A stretch of 64,000 bases of DNA, taken from the NCBI RefSeq assembly GCF_021729865.1, contig NZ_CP063400.1, positions 3,162,001 to 3,226,000 on the forward strand, given 5' to 3'. Shown piece after piece: positions 44,575 through 55,768 of the stretch. Numbering within the stretch: the stretch's first letter is position 1; each line of letters opens with the position of its first letter. The position numbers and the translations under genes were made by a program. This stretch comes from Hydrogenophaga sp. SL48 (GTDB lineage Bacteria > Pseudomonadota > Gammaproteobacteria > Burkholderiales > Burkholderiaceae_C). A model generated the notes under the pieces. It was given only the letters and a program-made list of their open reading frames with translations, searched no databases and was not told where the DNA came from.

Positions 44575-45282
44575 TCAGACAGGGGCCGCGGTGGGGCGGA
44601 CCGGCAGCTGGGTGGTCAACGCCGAAAGGTCGGGGATCACACGATCCGGATGGCTGGACTCTATGGGCTTGCCCATGTTGTATCCGTACGGTAGCGCCCA
44701 GACGGCGATGCCGCCGTTGCGCGCGGTGGCCACGTCGATGCTGGAGTCGCCCACAAACAGCGCACGATCCGGCGTCACGCCAAAGCGCTGCAGGCAGTCG
44801 TGAATGCCCGCCGGGTTGGGCTTTTTCACCGGCAGCGTGTCGCCGCTGATCACGTGGTCCAGCAGCGGCGCCAGCTGGTGCGCGTCGAGCACCGTCTGGG
44901 TGTAACGGCCCTCCTTGTTGGTCATCAAAGCCAGCTTCACGCCGGCCGCGCGCAGGGCCATCAGCGTCTCTCGCACCTGCGGGTACAGGTGGCTGCGCGT
45001 GCCGCAGCGCCGCTGGTAGTGCTGGCCGAACTCCGCCTCGATGGCGGGGAAGGCTTCGGCCTCGCGCACCTGTTGCGTGGTGCCGCCCAGCACCTGGGCC
45101 AGGGCCTGGATCAGCAGCTCGCGCGTGCCGTGGCCGATCCAGTCATTCACGGCCTGCTGCGACACCGAGGGGTGGCCCAGCGCACTCAGCGTGTCGTTCA
45201 CCGCGTCGGCGATCTCGGGCGCGGTCTCGATCAGCGTGCCGTCGAGGTCGAACAGGATCAGGTCGTAGGGGTACCCGCTCAT
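44575..45282 (-). CDS. cbbZ: phosphoglycolate phosphatase
   Basis: 235 residues, HAD superfamily. Motif I is LILFDLDGTLIET, motif II MTNKEG, motif III KKPNP, and motif IV FVGDSSIDVATA. It removes phosphate from 2-phosphoglycolate, the product of the RuBisCO oxygenase reaction. The ATG at 45282 overlaps the cbbT stop codon (TGATG), which sets the start. Its presence in the operon implies that RuBisCO is active in this organism although its genes are absent from the window. Confidence 0.93.
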   Translation of the reverse strand: MSGYPYDLILFDLDGTLIETAPEIADAVNDTLSALGHPSVSQQAVNDWIGHGTRELLIQALAQVLGGTTQQVREAEAFPAIEAEFGQHYQRRCGTRSHLYPQVRETLMALRAAGVKLALMTNKEGRYTQTVLDAHQLAPLLDHVISGDTLPVKKPNPAGIHDCLQRFGVTPDRALFVGDSSIDVATARNGGIAVWALPYGYNMGKPIESSHPDRVIPDLSALTTQLPVRPTAAPV

Positions 45283-47291
45283 CACAGCAGCCCCTTGACC
45301 GCGGCCACCACCGCCGCCACGGTGATGCCGAAGTGCGCGTAGAGGTCCTTGGCGGGGGCGGACTCGCCGAACGTCGCGATGCCCACCACCGCACCGGTGC
45401 GGCCCACGTACTTGCGCCAGAAGTCCGGGTGCGCGGCCTCCACCGCCACCGTGGGCAGGGCCAGCGGCAGCACGCTGTCCTGGTACGCGGTGGACTGGCG
45501 ATCGAACACGTTGCTGCAGGGCATGGACACCACGCGGGTGCTGATGCCTTCTTGCGCGAGCGCAGCATGGGCCTCCATCGCCAGCGAGGTTTCGGAACCG
45601 GTGGCCACGATCACGGCTTGCGGGTTCTTGCCTTCGGCCAGCACGTAGCCGCCCTGGCGGATCTTCTCGACCATGCTGGCGTCGCTCAGGCGCGGCAGGT
45701 TCTGGCGCGAGAGGCAGAGCGCGCTCGGGCCGTGCTTGCGCTCAATGGCGCTGGCCCAGGCCACGGCGGTTTCCAGCCCATCGGCCGGGCGCCACACGTC
45801 CAGGCCCGGGATGATGCGCAGGCTGGGCACGTGCTCGACCGACTGGTGCGTCGGGCCGTCTTCGCCGAGGCCGATGGAGTCGTGCGTGAACACGTGGATC
45901 ACGCGCTGCTTCATCAGCGCGGCCATGCGGATCGCGTTGCGGCTGTAGTCGCTGAACGTGAGGAAGGTGCCGCCGTAGGGGATGAAACCGCCGTGCAGGG
46001 CCATGCCGTTCATGATGGCGGCCATGCCGAACTCGCGCACGCCGTAGCTCATGTGGTTGCCCCAGGCGTCGCGCCCGGCTTTCACGCAACCCTTGAAGTT
46101 GGTGAGGTTGGAGCCGGTCAAATCCGCACTGCCGCCGAAGAACTCGGGCACCAGCGGGGCCAGTGCGTCCAGCGCGTTCTGGCTGGCCTTGCGGGTGGCG
46201 AAGGCATCGGCCTTGGCGGCGATGGCTTCCAGCACTTCGGGCAATTTTTCTGCGAAGGCGGGCAGCAGGTCGCCGGCCATGCGGCGCTGGAACTCGGCAG
46301 CCTTTTCCGGGAAGACTGCGCGGTAGGTCGCGAAGCGGGTGTTCCAGGCCGTCTCGGCGGCGGTACCACGGTCTTTGGCGTTCCACGCCGCGCCGATGTC
46401 GGCCGGGATCTCGAACGGTGCGGCCGTCCAGCCCAGCGCATCGCGCGTGGCCTGCACTTCGGCGGTGCCGAGCGCGGCGCCGTGCACGTCGTGAGTACCG
46501 GCCTTGTTGGGCGAGCCCATGCCGATCACGGTCTGGCAGCAGATCAGCGTGGGCTTGCCGTCGGCGCGCGCGCCCTGCTGTTTCGCCTCGATCAGCGCGG
46601 CCTCGATGGCGGCCGGGTCGTGGCCATCCACGGTCGGGATCACGTGCCAGCCGTAGGCCTCGAAGCGCTGGGGCGTGTCGTCGGTGAACCAGCCTTCGAC
46701 ATGACCGTCGATGGAGATGCCGTTGTCGTCGTAGAACGCCACCAGCTTCGAGAGGCGCAGCGTGCCCGCGAGCGAGCAGGCCTCGTGGCTGATGCCTTCC
46801 ATCAGGCAGCCGTCGCCCAGGAAGGCGTAGGTGAAGTGGTCCACCACCACATGGCCTTCCCTGTTGAACTCGGCCGCGAGCAGCTTCTCGGCCAGCGCCA
46901 TGCCCACCGCGTTGCCGAGGCCTTGACCCAACGGGCCGGTGGTGGTTTCCACGCCGGGGGTGATGCCCACCTCGGGGTGGCCGGCGGTCTTGCTGTGCAG
47001 CTGGCGAAAGTTCTGCAGCTCGCTCATCGGCAGGTCGTAGCCCGTGAGGTGCAGGAGCGCGTAGATCAGCATCGAGCCGTGGCCGTTGGACAGCACGAAG
47101 CGGTCGCGGTCGGGCCAGTGCGGGTTCACCGGGTTGTGCTTCAGGTGCCGGTGCCACAACACCTCGGCAATGTCGGCCATGCCCATGGGCGCACCGGGGT
47201 GGCCGGACTTGGCCTTTTCGACCGCGTCCACGGCGAGCATGCGGATGGCGTTCGCCATCTGTCGGGCGAGTTCGGGAGAGGGGTTGTTCAT
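45282..47291 (-). CDS. cbbT: transketolase
   Basis: 669 residues, full length. Thiamine-diphosphate motif [18 protein letters not shown] near residue 155; substrate-binding [17 protein letters not shown] near residue 30; pyrimidine-domain [20 protein letters not shown] near 470. It moves two-carbon units in regeneration of ribulose 5-phosphate. The ATG at 47291 is chosen; the frame continues upstream for 55 codons, but that part is mosaic-repeat sequence. Confidence 0.96.
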   Translation of the reverse strand: MNNPSPELARQMANAIRMLAVDAVEKAKSGHPGAPMGMADIAEVLWHRHLKHNPVNPHWPDRDRFVLSNGHGSMLIYALLHLTGYDLPMSELQNFRQLHSKTAGHPEVGITPGVETTTGPLGQGLGNAVGMALAEKLLAAEFNREGHVVVDHFTYAFLGDGCLMEGISHEACSLAGTLRLSKLVAFYDDNGISIDGHVEGWFTDDTPQRFEAYGWHVIPTVDGHDPAAIEAALIEAKQQGARADGKPTLICCQTVIGMGSPNKAGTHDVHGAALGTAEVQATRDALGWTAAPFEIPADIGAAWNAKDRGTAAETAWNTRFATYRAVFPEKAAEFQRRMAGDLLPAFAEKLPEVLEAIAAKADAFATRKASQNALDALAPLVPEFFGGSADLTGSNLTNFKGCVKAGRDAWGNHMSYGVREFGMAAIMNGMALHGGFIPYGGTFLTFSDYSRNAIRMAALMKQRVIHVFTHDSIGLGEDGPTHQSVEHVPSLRIIPGLDVWRPADGLETAVAWASAIERKHGPSALCLSRQNLPRLSDASMVEKIRQGGYVLAEGKNPQAVIVATGSETSLAMEAHAALAQEGISTRVVSMPCSNVFDRQSTAYQDSVLPLALPTVAVEAAHPDFWRKYVGRTGAVVGIATFGESAPAKDLYAHFGITVAAVVAAVKGLL

Positions 47292-47344
47292 GGTGTCCTC
47301 GGCGGTCTGAATTCGAATGCGGCCCACTCCCACAGAAAGAGGTG

Positions 47345-47445
47345 GAGCAAGCCCAGAACACAGCGGAACCGGCTTTGCCGGGCCGCAGGTGTTGCCCCCC
47401 AGTGGGGGGGTGGCGGCGTCAGCCGACGCGGGGGGCGTGCCTCTT
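47345..47445. repeat. GC-rich palindromic mosaic repeat
   Basis: Blocks cggaaccggctttgccgggc, ttgccccccagtgggggggt and cggcgtcagccgacgc lie between cbbP and cbbT, extending into the last codons of cbbP. Confidence 0.7.
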
Positions 47446-48306
47446 CTGCCGCTCAATCATTCGCCAGATGAAGGGCGTGAAGATCAGCTGCATCGCCAGC
47501 TCCATCTTCCCGCCCGGCACCACGATGGTGTTGGCGCGGCTCATCATCGATCCGTGGATCATGTTCAGCAGGTACTGGAAGTCGATGCCCTTGGGCTTGG
47601 CGAAGCGGATCACCACCATGCTCTCGTCCGCGGTGGGCACGTCGCGCGCCACGAAGGGGTTGCTGGTGTCCACGATCGGCACGCGCTGGAAGTTCACGTG
47701 CGTGTGCTGGAACTGCGGGGTGATGTAGTGCACGTAGTCGGGCATGCGGCGCAGGATGGTGTCGGTCACCGCGTCGGCGCTGTAGCCGCGCATGTTCTTG
47801 TCGCGGTAGAGCTTCTGGATCCACTCCAGGTTGATGACCGGCACCACGCCCACCAGCAGGTCGGGGTACTGCGCCACGTTGTGTTCGGGCGTGACCACCG
47901 CGCCGTGCAGGCCTTCGTAGAACAGCATGTCGGTGCCTGCCGGCAGGTCTTCCCAGGCGGTGAAGGTGCCCGGCTCCTGCTGGTAGGGCGCGGCCTCTTC
48001 GGCGTTGTGCAGGTACTTGCGGCTCTTGCCCTGGCCGGTTTCGCTGTAGGTGCGGAACAGGCTCTCGATCTCGCCAAACAGGTTGGCGTTGGCGCCGAAG
48101 TGGCTGAAGTTGTTGTTGCCGGCCTTCTCGGCTTCGGCGGCCTTGAGCTTCATCTCCTTGCGGTCGTAGCGGTGGAAGCTGTCGCCCTCGATGATGGCGG
48201 CCGTCACGCTCTCGCGGCGGAAGATGTTCTGGAAGGTGCGGGTGACCGTCGAGGTGCCGGCGCCGCTGGAGCCGGTGATGGCGATGATGGGGTGGCGTTC
48301 AGACAT
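47419..48306 (-). CDS. cbbP: phosphoribulokinase
   Basis: 295 residues, the short proteobacterial class. P-loop-like [17 protein letters not shown] at the start, GDSFHRYDR with the catalytic aspartate, [10 protein letters not shown], and [20 protein letters not shown] at the end. It phosphorylates ribulose 5-phosphate to ribulose 1,5-bisphosphate, a step particular to the Calvin cycle, so this operon is autotrophic and not just glycolytic. Proteobacterial forms are activated by NADH. Confidence 0.96.
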   Translation of the reverse strand: MSERHPIIAITGSSGAGTSTVTRTFQNIFRRESVTAAIIEGDSFHRYDRKEMKLKAAEAEKAGNNNFSHFGANANLFGEIESLFRTYSETGQGKSRKYLHNAEEAAPYQQEPGTFTAWEDLPAGTDMLFYEGLHGAVVTPEHNVAQYPDLLVGVVPVINLEWIQKLYRDKNMRGYSADAVTDTILRRMPDYVHYITPQFQHTHVNFQRVPIVDTSNPFVARDVPTADESMVVIRFAKPKGIDFQYLLNMIHGSMMSRANTIVVPGGKMELAMQLIFTPFIWRMIERQKRHAPRVG

Positions 48307-48315
48307 GTGTATTCC

Positions 48316-48400
48316 TTACCCCCCGCGCCGCCTGCGGCGTCACCCCCCAGGGGGCAACACCAGCCGTCCGGCAAAGCCGGCCCGGCGGTGTCCTCGACGA
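48316..48400. repeat. GC-rich palindromic mosaic repeat
   Basis: Blocks cgccgcctgcggcgtcaccc, ccccagggggcaacacc and ccggcaaagccggcccggcg lie between cbbF and cbbP. Confidence 0.75.
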
Positions 48401-48469
48401 AGGCACTGCAGGGGCAGATGGTGGGTTAATGGTGAAGAGAAGGAAGGGTGAATCGGGCCATGGGGGTGG

Positions 48470-49567
48470 TCAATCCCTGAAAAGGGAGCGCTCGGCAAAC
48501 AGCGGATTCGCGTCGTCCTTGTACGCCCCGGGCTCGCGGTGGTAGCGCTCGATGCGCTCCACTTCGTTCTTGCTGCCGAACACAAAGCCGATGCGCTGGT
48601 GCAGCTCGGTGGGCTTCACGCTCAGCACGGGCTCGCGGCCGGTGCTGGCGCGGCCGCCGGCCTGTTCGATGATCATGCCCACCGGGTTGGCTTCGTAGAG
48701 CAGGCGCAGGCGGCCGTGTTTGCTGGCGTCCTTGGTGTCGCGCGGGTACATGAAGATCCCGCCGCGCATGAGGATGCGGTGGGCCTCGGCCACCATGCTC
48801 GCAATCCAACGCATGTTGAAGTCCTTGCCGCGTGCGCCGGTCTTGCCGGCCAGGCACTCGTCCACGTAGCGCTTGACCGGCGCTTCCCAGAAACGGCTGT
48901 TGGACGCGTTGATGGCGAACTCGTGCGTGTCTTCGGGGATCTGCAGGTTCGGGTGCGTGAGCATGAACTGCCCGAGGTTCGGGTCCAGCGTGAAGCCGGC
49001 CACGCCGTTGCCCACCGTAAGCACCAGCATCGTCGTCGGCCCATAGAGCGCGTAGCCGGCGGCGAGCTGCTGGGCGCCGGGCTGCAGGAAGTCGGCCTCG
49101 ACCACGTCGCGTCCGCTGTCGATCACGTCCTGAGGCGCGCGCAGCACGCTGAAGATGCTGCCCACGGTCACGTTCACGTCGATGTTGCTGGAGCCGTCGA
49201 GCGGGTCGAACACCAGCATGTATTTGCCGCGCTGCATGGTGGGCGGGATCTGGTACGGGTGGTCCATCTCTTCGGACGCCATGCCCGCGAGGTGGCCGCC
49301 CCACTCGGTCATCTGCGTGAAGTACTCATTGCTGATCACGTCGAGCTTTTTCTGCTCTTCGCCCTGCACGTTGACGCTGGTGGTGACCTCGGGCGCGGGC
49401 TGCCCGAGCATGCTGCCCAGGTCCCCGAACGCCACTGTGCGAGCGATGGCCTTGCAGGCCAGGGCCACGTCGAGCAGCAGCGCGTTGAAGTCACCGCTGG
49501 CGCCGGGGAAGCGGCGGCGTTGTTCGATCAGGTACTGCGTCAGGGTGAAGCGGCGGCGCGTGGTCAT
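48470..49567 (-). CDS. cbbF: class I fructose-1,6-bisphosphatase
   Basis: 365 residues. The metal/substrate site is [23 protein letters not shown], and the C-terminal active-site block is [11 protein letters not shown]...[17 protein letters not shown]. Proteobacterial CbbF commonly also acts on sedoheptulose 1,7-bisphosphate. The start at 49567 ([18 protein letters not shown]) matches family N-termini; the longer upstream frame is repeat sequence. Confidence 0.95.
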   Translation of the reverse strand: MTTRRRFTLTQYLIEQRRRFPGASGDFNALLLDVALACKAIARTVAFGDLGSMLGQPAPEVTTSVNVQGEEQKKLDVISNEYFTQMTEWGGHLAGMASEEMDHPYQIPPTMQRGKYMLVFDPLDGSSNIDVNVTVGSIFSVLRAPQDVIDSGRDVVEADFLQPGAQQLAAGYALYGPTTMLVLTVGNGVAGFTLDPNLGQFMLTHPNLQIPEDTHEFAINASNSRFWEAPVKRYVDECLAGKTGARGKDFNMRWIASMVAEAHRILMRGGIFMYPRDTKDASKHGRLRLLYEANPVGMIIEQAGGRASTGREPVLSVKPTELHQRIGFVFGSKNEVERIERYHREPGAYKDDANPLFAERSLFRD

Positions 49568-49616
49568 GGGAAGCTTTCGGGGAGTTGCTGGAATTCGGTG
49601 GGACAGCGGGCGGTTC

Positions 49617-50369
49617 TCAGCGCCGGGCCGCCCCAAGCTGAGAACGCACCCCCTCGGGGGGCAGCGACTCGCGAAGCGACGGAGCATGGGGGTCGGCATT
49701 CTTGCGAAGGGTTTTCATCACCGTGCGGTAGCCACCATCGTTGTCGGGCGCACCAAACACGGCGCTGCCCGCCACCAGGGTGTCGGCACCGGCGGCCACG
49801 ATCTGCGCGATGTTGTCCACCTTCACGCCGCCGTCCACCTCCAGCCAGATCTCGCGACCCGTTTCAGCGGTGTGGGCGTCGATGCGCTGGCGGGCGGCAC
49901 GCAGCTTCGCCAGCGTGGACGGGATGAAGGCCTGCCCGCCAAAACCGGGGTTCACGCTCATCAGCAGCAGCACGTCGAGCTTGTCCATGACGTGGTCCAT
50001 CAGCGACAGGGGCGTGGCCGGGTTGAACACCAGGCCGGCCTTGCAACCGTGGTCGCGGATCAGCTGCAGCGTGCGGTCCACGTGGCGGCTGGCTTCGGGG
50101 TGGAAAGTGATGATGTTGGCGCCCGCCTTGGCAAACAGCGGGATCAGCGCGTCCACCGGCTCGACCATCAGGTGCACGTCGATGCCGATCTTCACGTGAG
50201 GGCGGATCGCCTCACACACCAGCGGGCCGATGGTGAGGTTGGGCACGTAGTGGTTGTCCATCACGTCGAAGTGCACCAGGTCCGCGCCGGCGGCTTCGAT
50301 GGCGCGCACCTCGTCGCCCAGGCGGGCGAAGTCGGCGGACAGGATGGAAGGGGCGATGCGGAGGGTCAT
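49617..50369 (-). CDS. cbbE: ribulose-phosphate 3-epimerase
   Basis: 250 residues, TIM barrel. [57 protein letters not shown] and LEVDGGV are the conserved blocks with the metal-binding His/Asp. The core ends near [12 protein letters not shown]; the last 20-25 residues ([20 protein letters not shown]) are encoded by the mosaic repeat at 49618-49692 and are not part of the normal family length. The start at 50369 ([10 protein letters not shown]) is standard. Confidence 0.95.
   Translation of the reverse strand: MTLRIAPSILSADFARLGDEVRAIEAAGADLVHFDVMDNHYVPNLTIGPLVCEAIRPHVKIGIDVHLMVEPVDALIPLFAKAGANIITFHPEASRHVDRTLQLIRDHGCKAGLVFNPATPLSLMDHVMDKLDVLLLMSVNPGFGGQAFIPSTLAKLRAARQRIDAHTAETGREIWLEVDGGVKVDNIAQIVAAGADTLVAGSAVFGAPDNDGGYRTVMKTLRKNADPHAPSLRESLPPEGVRSQLGAARR
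49618..49692. repeat. mosaic palindromic repeat forming the 3' end of cbbE
   Basis: Blocks gggccgccccaagctgagaa, ccccctcggggggcagcgac and gcgaagcgacggagcatggg match the intergenic copy at 42236-42318 block by block. Here the repeat is read as the C-terminal codons of the epimerase. Confidence 0.75.
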
Positions 50370-50409
50370 GGGAAACGGGGTATGTGAAGAGAACGATCGC
50401 AAGGGCGTT

Positions 50410-51117
50410 TCAGCGGTTGTGCCACTCCTTGAGCCGGGCCACATTGACGCCGCTCAGGTCGGGCACGATCCGCAGCGCGCCCGTGAAGTCGTGGTGGGCG
50501 GTGAAGCCGTTGGGGGTGATCACGGTGTCCAGCCCCGCGGCGCGGGCGGCGCGCAGGCCGTTGGCCGAGTCTTCGAAGGCCACGCAGTCCGCCGCGCGCA
50601 GGCCCAGCTCGGCCAGCACCTTCATGTAGACCTGCGGGTTCGGCTTCTTGATCGGGGCGTTGCTGGCATCGCCGATGGCGAGAAAGTGCGAGCGCCAGTC
50701 GGTGCCGATGGCCGAGCGCAGCAGCGCGGCGACGTTGACCGGCGAGGTGGTGGTGGCGATGGCCAGCTGCAGGCCCAGGCGACGCGCCTCGCTCATGAGG
50801 GCCAGCACGCCCGGGCGCAGGTGCACGGCGCCGTTGTTGACCGCGTTTTCGTAGTAAGCGGTCTTGGTTTCGTGCAGGCGGTGGATGGTGTCGCGCACCG
50901 CGCCCGCGTCCACCTCTTTGAGGTCCGGGTCCACGCTGCGCCAGTGGTGCAGCAAACGCTCCTTGCCGCCCGAGATGTCGAGCAGCCGGGTGTACTGCTC
51001 CACCGTCCAGTGCCAGCCCAGTCCCTCGACCTTGAAAGCGTGGTTGAACGCTTCCAGATGCACGCTCTCCGTGTCGGCCAGGGTGCCATCGACATCAAAA
51101 ATCAGTGCATTCAACAT
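50410..51117 (-). CDS. cbbY: CbbY-type HAD phosphatase
   Basis: 235 residues. HAD motif I is [16 protein letters not shown], motif II IATTTSP, motif [11 protein letters not shown], and motif [15 protein letters not shown]. CbbY hydrolyses xylulose 1,5-bisphosphate, a misfire product that inhibits RuBisCO. The ATG at 51117 has aggtga 5 bp before it. First gene of the minus-strand cbb operon, divergent from cbbR with 111 bp between. Confidence 0.92.
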   Translation of the reverse strand: MLNALIFDVDGTLADTESVHLEAFNHAFKVEGLGWHWTVEQYTRLLDISGGKERLLHHWRSVDPDLKEVDAGAVRDTIHRLHETKTAYYENAVNNGAVHLRPGVLALMSEARRLGLQLAIATTTSPVNVAALLRSAIGTDWRSHFLAIGDASNAPIKKPNPQVYMKVLAELGLRAADCVAFEDSANGLRAARAAGLDTVITPNGFTAHHDFTGALRIVPDLSGVNVARLKEWHNR

Positions 51118-51192
51118 GGTGTTCACCTGGCTTCAGGACCCGGCAGTCGGGCAGATGGACGGACTATAGGGATGTCATCAAATAAGGTAAAT

Positions 51193-51221
51193 TCACGATT
51201 AATGCATTTTCAATTAAGTGA
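51193..51221. promoter_or_regulatory. CbbR-type operator candidate between cbbR and cbbY
   Basis: An imperfect inverted repeat with outer arms TCAC/GTGA and inner arms TTAAT/ATTAA flanking GCATTTTCA. It is AT-rich and ends 8 bp before the cbbR start. LysR regulators bind T-N11-A palindromes of this kind next to their own gene. Confidence 0.5.
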
Positions 51222-51228
51222 TTGCTGA

Positions 51229-52170
51229 ATGAGAAACGCCACCTTCCGCCAGCTCAGGGTGTTCACCGAGGTCGCCAAACACCTCAGTTTTGCGCGCGCG
51301 GCCGAGGTGCTGCACCTCACGCCACCGGCCGTGACCATGCAGGTGAAGGAGCTGGAGGGCCATGTGGGGCTGCCCCTGTTCGAGCGCACCGGCCGCCAGG
51401 TCGCGCTGACCACGGCGGGCGAATACATGCTGGTCTACGCACGCAAGGTGATCGCCACGCTCAAGGACGCCGAGGACGCCGCCGCGCGCCTGCAGCGGCT
51501 GGAGACGGGCACGCTCACCATCGGCATGGTCAGCACCGCCAAGTATTTTTTGCCCCGGCTGCTGGCCGAGTTCCAGCACGAGCACGAGGGCGTGGAGATC
51601 CGGCTCGCCGTGGGCAACCGCGAGCAGCTGGTGAAGATGCTGCACGGCAACGAGGTGGACATCGCCATCATGGGCCGCCCACCCAAGGAGCTGGCCACCC
51701 GGGCCGAGCCCTTTGCCGCGCACCCCCACGTGTTCGTCGCCCCCACCGACCACCCCTTGCTCAAGGTGGGTCACCCCACGGTGGATTCGCTCAAACCCTA
51801 CGGCTTCATCCTGCGCGAGCGCGGCTCGGGCACGCGCGCCGCGATGGAGAAGTTCCTGGAGAAGTCGCGCATGGAGCCGCGCGTGGTGATGGAGATGAGC
51901 AGCAACGAAACCATCAAGCAGGCCGTGATGGCGGGCATGGGCATCAGCTTCCTGTCGCTGCACACCATCGGCCTGGAGCTGGAGCACGGGCTGATTGCCA
52001 CGCTCGACGTGGAAGACACGCCCATCGTGCGCGCCTGGAACGTGGTGCACACGCTCTCCAAGCTGCTGTCACCCGCGGCCGAAGCGTTCCGCTATTTCAT
52101 GCTGGAGCGGGCGGAGGGCCACCTGGCGGAAAAATACGGGCGCCTGCTGCGCCTGCAGCCGACGGCGTGA
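51229..52170 (+). CDS. cbbR: LysR-family regulator of the cbb operon
   Basis: 313 residues. N-terminal winged helix (FRQLRVFTEVAKHLSFARAAEVLHLTPPAVTMQVKELE), then a periplasmic-binding-protein-type effector domain (LTIGMVSTAKYFLPRLLAEF, DIAIMGRPPKEL, MGISFLSLHTIGLELE). Sequence blocks and the position divergent from Calvin-cycle genes identify CbbR, which activates CO2-fixation operons in response to metabolites such as phosphoenolpyruvate. Confidence 0.93.
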   Translation: MRNATFRQLRVFTEVAKHLSFARAAEVLHLTPPAVTMQVKELEGHVGLPLFERTGRQVALTTAGEYMLVYARKVIATLKDAEDAAARLQRLETGTLTIGMVSTAKYFLPRLLAEFQHEHEGVEIRLAVGNREQLVKMLHGNEVDIAIMGRPPKELATRAEPFAAHPHVFVAPTDHPLLKVGHPTVDSLKPYGFILRERGSGTRAAMEKFLEKSRMEPRVVMEMSSNETIKQAVMAGMGISFLSLHTIGLELEHGLIATLDVEDTPIVRAWNVVHTLSKLLSPAAEAFRYFMLERAEGHLAEKYGRLLRLQPTA

Positions 52171-52224
52171 GGTCAGCCCAATGAGCGCCGCAGCGAGCGG
52201 GTCGATGCGGCGCCGCGCCGAGGC

Positions 52225-52935
52225 TCAGGCCGCCACCTGAGGTGCCTGGGGCGCCGGCTCGAACAACGGGAACAGCAGGTTGTTTTCGAGGTGGATGTGG
52301 TTGATCAGGTCGTCCGACAGCTGCGCGATGCCAGCGTACAGGGCGCGCCAGGTGTTGCAGGCGCCCCTCGGGGGGGTGGCGTCACCGGTCAGCGCCATCA
52401 GCCGTTCCAGCATCAGACCGTGGCCGTTGTGTTCCTCGCGCAGGACATGGATGGGGCCTGAGGCCTGCGGCTGGCTGCCCGCCTGCAGCATCGGGAACAG
52501 GATCTGCTCTTCCTTGTCCATGTGGTCCAGCAGCTCGTCCTCCATCGCCTCCAGGTGTTCCGCCAGACCGTGGGGAACGTCGGGGCTTTCGCGGTGAACC
52601 GCTTCCACACGGCGTGCCATGCGGATCAGCTCCGGCAGTTGCTCGCGATGCACCGCGTGGTAGCGGACCAGGATGTGATCGATCATCACCTCCGGCGACT
52701 CGGTGACGGGCGGCTCGCTGGAGCGCTCCAGCGAGACCAGCTCGGCCAGCACCGCATCCAGCGGGAGACCCTTGCTGTCGCAGGCCTGCTTCAGCGGCAC
52801 CTGGCCACCGCAACAGAAATCGAGCTTGAGCCGGCGGAAGACGGCCGTGGCTCCCGGCAGATCGACGGCGATCTGGCCGATGGCCTGCTGCGCGCGGTCG
52901 GTGGTGGGGATGGCAACGGTGGGGGTGTGGTTCAC
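52225..52935 (-). CDS. iron-sulfur cluster repair di-iron protein (RIC/YtfE/ScdA family)
   Basis: 236 residues. The N-terminal ScdA-type domain has LKLDFCCGGQVPLKQAC. The C-terminal hemerythrin-like bundle supplies the di-iron histidines and glutamates (ILVRYHAVHREQLPELI, HMDKEEQILFPML, LREEHNGHGLMLERL, IHLENNLLFPLF). The family repairs Fe-S clusters damaged by nitric oxide and may release NO from them. The GTG at 52935 has aaagga 6 bp upstream and gives the best start. Divergent from nsrR, with an NsrR-like palindrome just upstream. Confidence 0.92.
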   Translation of the reverse strand: MNHTPTVAIPTTDRAQQAIGQIAVDLPGATAVFRRLKLDFCCGGQVPLKQACDSKGLPLDAVLAELVSLERSSEPPVTESPEVMIDHILVRYHAVHREQLPELIRMARRVEAVHRESPDVPHGLAEHLEAMEDELLDHMDKEEQILFPMLQAGSQPQASGPIHVLREEHNGHGLMLERLMALTGDATPPRGACNTWRALYAGIAQLSDDLINHIHLENNLLFPLFEPAPQAPQVAA

Positions 52936-52949
52936 GGGGCGTCCTTTAA

Positions 52950-52970
52950 ACATGCACATTGAATGCATGT
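52950..52970. promoter_or_regulatory. NsrR-like operator between the RIC gene and nsrR
   Basis: ACATGCA...TGCATGT is an inverted repeat of 7-bp arms in a 21-bp site with the ATGCATT half-site typical of NsrR. It lies 15 bp upstream of the RIC start codon, near a TAAAAT box at 52979-52984 that could serve nsrR. The repressor gene is next door. Confidence 0.65.
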
Positions 52971-53056
52971 ATTAGAAGATAAAATTCATACCAAGTGAAT
53001 ATTTCCACAGAACGACACGGGGTATCCGGAAGAACGACCCCGCAGGAGATCACGGC

Positions 53057-53536
53057 ATGCGACTGACCCACTGGAGCGACTACAGCCTGAGGGTGCTGAT
53101 GTACTGTGCGGCCTGCGCGCAGCGCGACAAGCCCGCCACCATCAGCGAAATCGCCGAGGCCCACGGCATTTCGCGCAGCCACCTGACCAAGATCGTGATG
53201 ACGCTCTCGGGCATGGGCTTGCTGGACACGACGCGCGGGCGCGGCGGTGGCCTGCGCCTGCTCAAGCCGGCGCACCAGATCGTGCTGGGCGAGGTGATCC
53301 GCCTGACCGAGACCGACTTCACCCTGGTCGAGTGTTTTGACAGCGAACACAACACCTGCCGCCTCGACGGCCATTGCCGCCTCAAAGGCACGCTGCAGCG
53401 CGCGATGGACAGCTACCTCGCCGTGCTCGACGGCGTGACCCTGGCCGACCTGCTGGAACCCATGCCGCAGCCGGGGGCTGGTGCGCGCAAGGTTGTGCAG
53501 TTGATGAAACACATACCGGGGTTGCCGGATCTGTAG
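53057..53536 (+). CDS. nsrR: Rrf2-family nitric-oxide-sensing repressor NsrR
   Basis: 159 residues. Winged helix: MRLTHWSDYSLRVLMYCAA, ISEIAEAHGISRSHLTKIVMTL and RGRGGGLRLLKP. The Fe-S cluster cysteines C93, C101 and C107 (LVEC...TCRLDGHC) have NsrR spacing, and D8 is in place of the Asp ligand known for one NsrR. NO disrupts the cluster and lifts repression of NO-protective genes. Divergent from the RIC gene. Confidence 0.92.
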   Translation: MRLTHWSDYSLRVLMYCAACAQRDKPATISEIAEAHGISRSHLTKIVMTLSGMGLLDTTRGRGGGLRLLKPAHQIVLGEVIRLTETDFTLVECFDSEHNTCRLDGHCRLKGTLQRAMDSYLAVLDGVTLADLLEPMPQPGAGARKVVQLMKHIPGLPDL

Positions 53537-53695
53537 AAGTTCTTGTTCTTTTGCGCTCTCCCCACGGGCATCTGCCTGCCGGCCACCGTGCCCACCTTCC
53601 TGGGCGCCTGGCGGACAAAAAGTGGGTGCCCATGTCGATCTGAAGCGCTACCGTTCGTCGTGTCAGTGGCGGCACCAACCAACGGAGACATGACG

Positions 53696-54133
53696 ATGCG
53701 ATTCATCATCACAGCACAGGCAGGCACGGGCGACACCAAAACAGACCCGCCGACGGGTTTCGACGAGAAGCTCTTCACGGCCTACATGCAGTTCAACGAA
53801 GACATGCACAAGGCGGGCATCCTGGTGGCGTCGGAGGGATTGAACCCTGCGGCGCGGGGCGCGCGTGTTGCGGTCTCGCAGGGCAAGCGGCACCTCGTCG
53901 ACGGTCCTTTCGCCGAGTCGAAGGAGCTGGTCGGCGGCTTCTACATCATCGAGGTGAAGTCGCTCGAAGAAGCCATTGAGTGGGCGCTGCGCGCGCCCTC
54001 AGGGTGGGGCTCCGACGACGTGCTGGAGGTTCGCCAGCTGACCGGGCCCAGCGACCTTCCGCCCGAGATTCTCAAGCTCATCCAATCCGCCGCGCCCACC
54101 TGGAGCGCAGCGGTCTGGCAAACGAGGGCGTAG
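53696..54133 (+). CDS. YciI/DGPF-domain protein
   Basis: 145 residues, dimeric alpha-beta fold. MRFIITAQAG, FNEDMHKAGILVASEGLNP, VDGPFAESKELVGGFYIIEVKSLEEAIEWA is the DGPFAE(S/T)KE-LGG-y signature of the YCII-related/PhnB-like DGPF family. Many members are annotated only by fold; some occur beside extracytoplasmic-function sigma factors, none of which is present here. ATG at 53696 is 8 bp after ggag; an ATG two codons earlier is too close to it. Confidence 0.88.
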   Translation: MRFIITAQAGTGDTKTDPPTGFDEKLFTAYMQFNEDMHKAGILVASEGLNPAARGARVAVSQGKRHLVDGPFAESKELVGGFYIIEVKSLEEAIEWALRAPSGWGSDDVLEVRQLTGPSDLPPEILKLIQSAAPTWSAAVWQTRA

Positions 54134-54199
54134 GTCCCTGGGCGGGCCTGGCGCCCCTGCGCCAAGCCCCTGCGCAGGGTCTGCGCCCGGCCCGCCACG

Positions 54200-55624
<1,425 letters not shown>

Positions 55625-55646
55625 GTCGTCGGGGGCGCGGTTTGAA

Positions 55647-55667
55647 ACATGAATTTTAGATGCATAT
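55647..55667. promoter_or_regulatory. second NsrR-like site, upstream of ccoG
   Basis: This 21-bp segment matches the site at 52950-52970 at 15 of 21 positions, including ACATG at one end and ATGCAT near the other. A CATGAAT/ATTCATG inverted repeat (55648-55654 and 55666-55672) overlaps it. It lies between ccoG and narX. Confidence 0.5.
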
Positions 55668-55768
55668 TCATGCCTGGGCTTGCCCAGCGGCATGCCCTTG
55701 CTGGTGCCGGGGTCTCAGGCACCGTGGTGGCGCCGCCGGTATCCGGGCCGGTGCAAAGCCGCTAACCT

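Noticed and set aside
47292..47456. N-terminal extension of transketolase to 47456
   Set aside because: The extension is mosaic-repeat sequence; the family N-terminus begins at the ATG at 47291.
45333..47471. Open frame of about 710 codons on the plus strand opposite cbbT
   Set aside because: Shadow of transketolase; the coding evidence lies on the minus strand.
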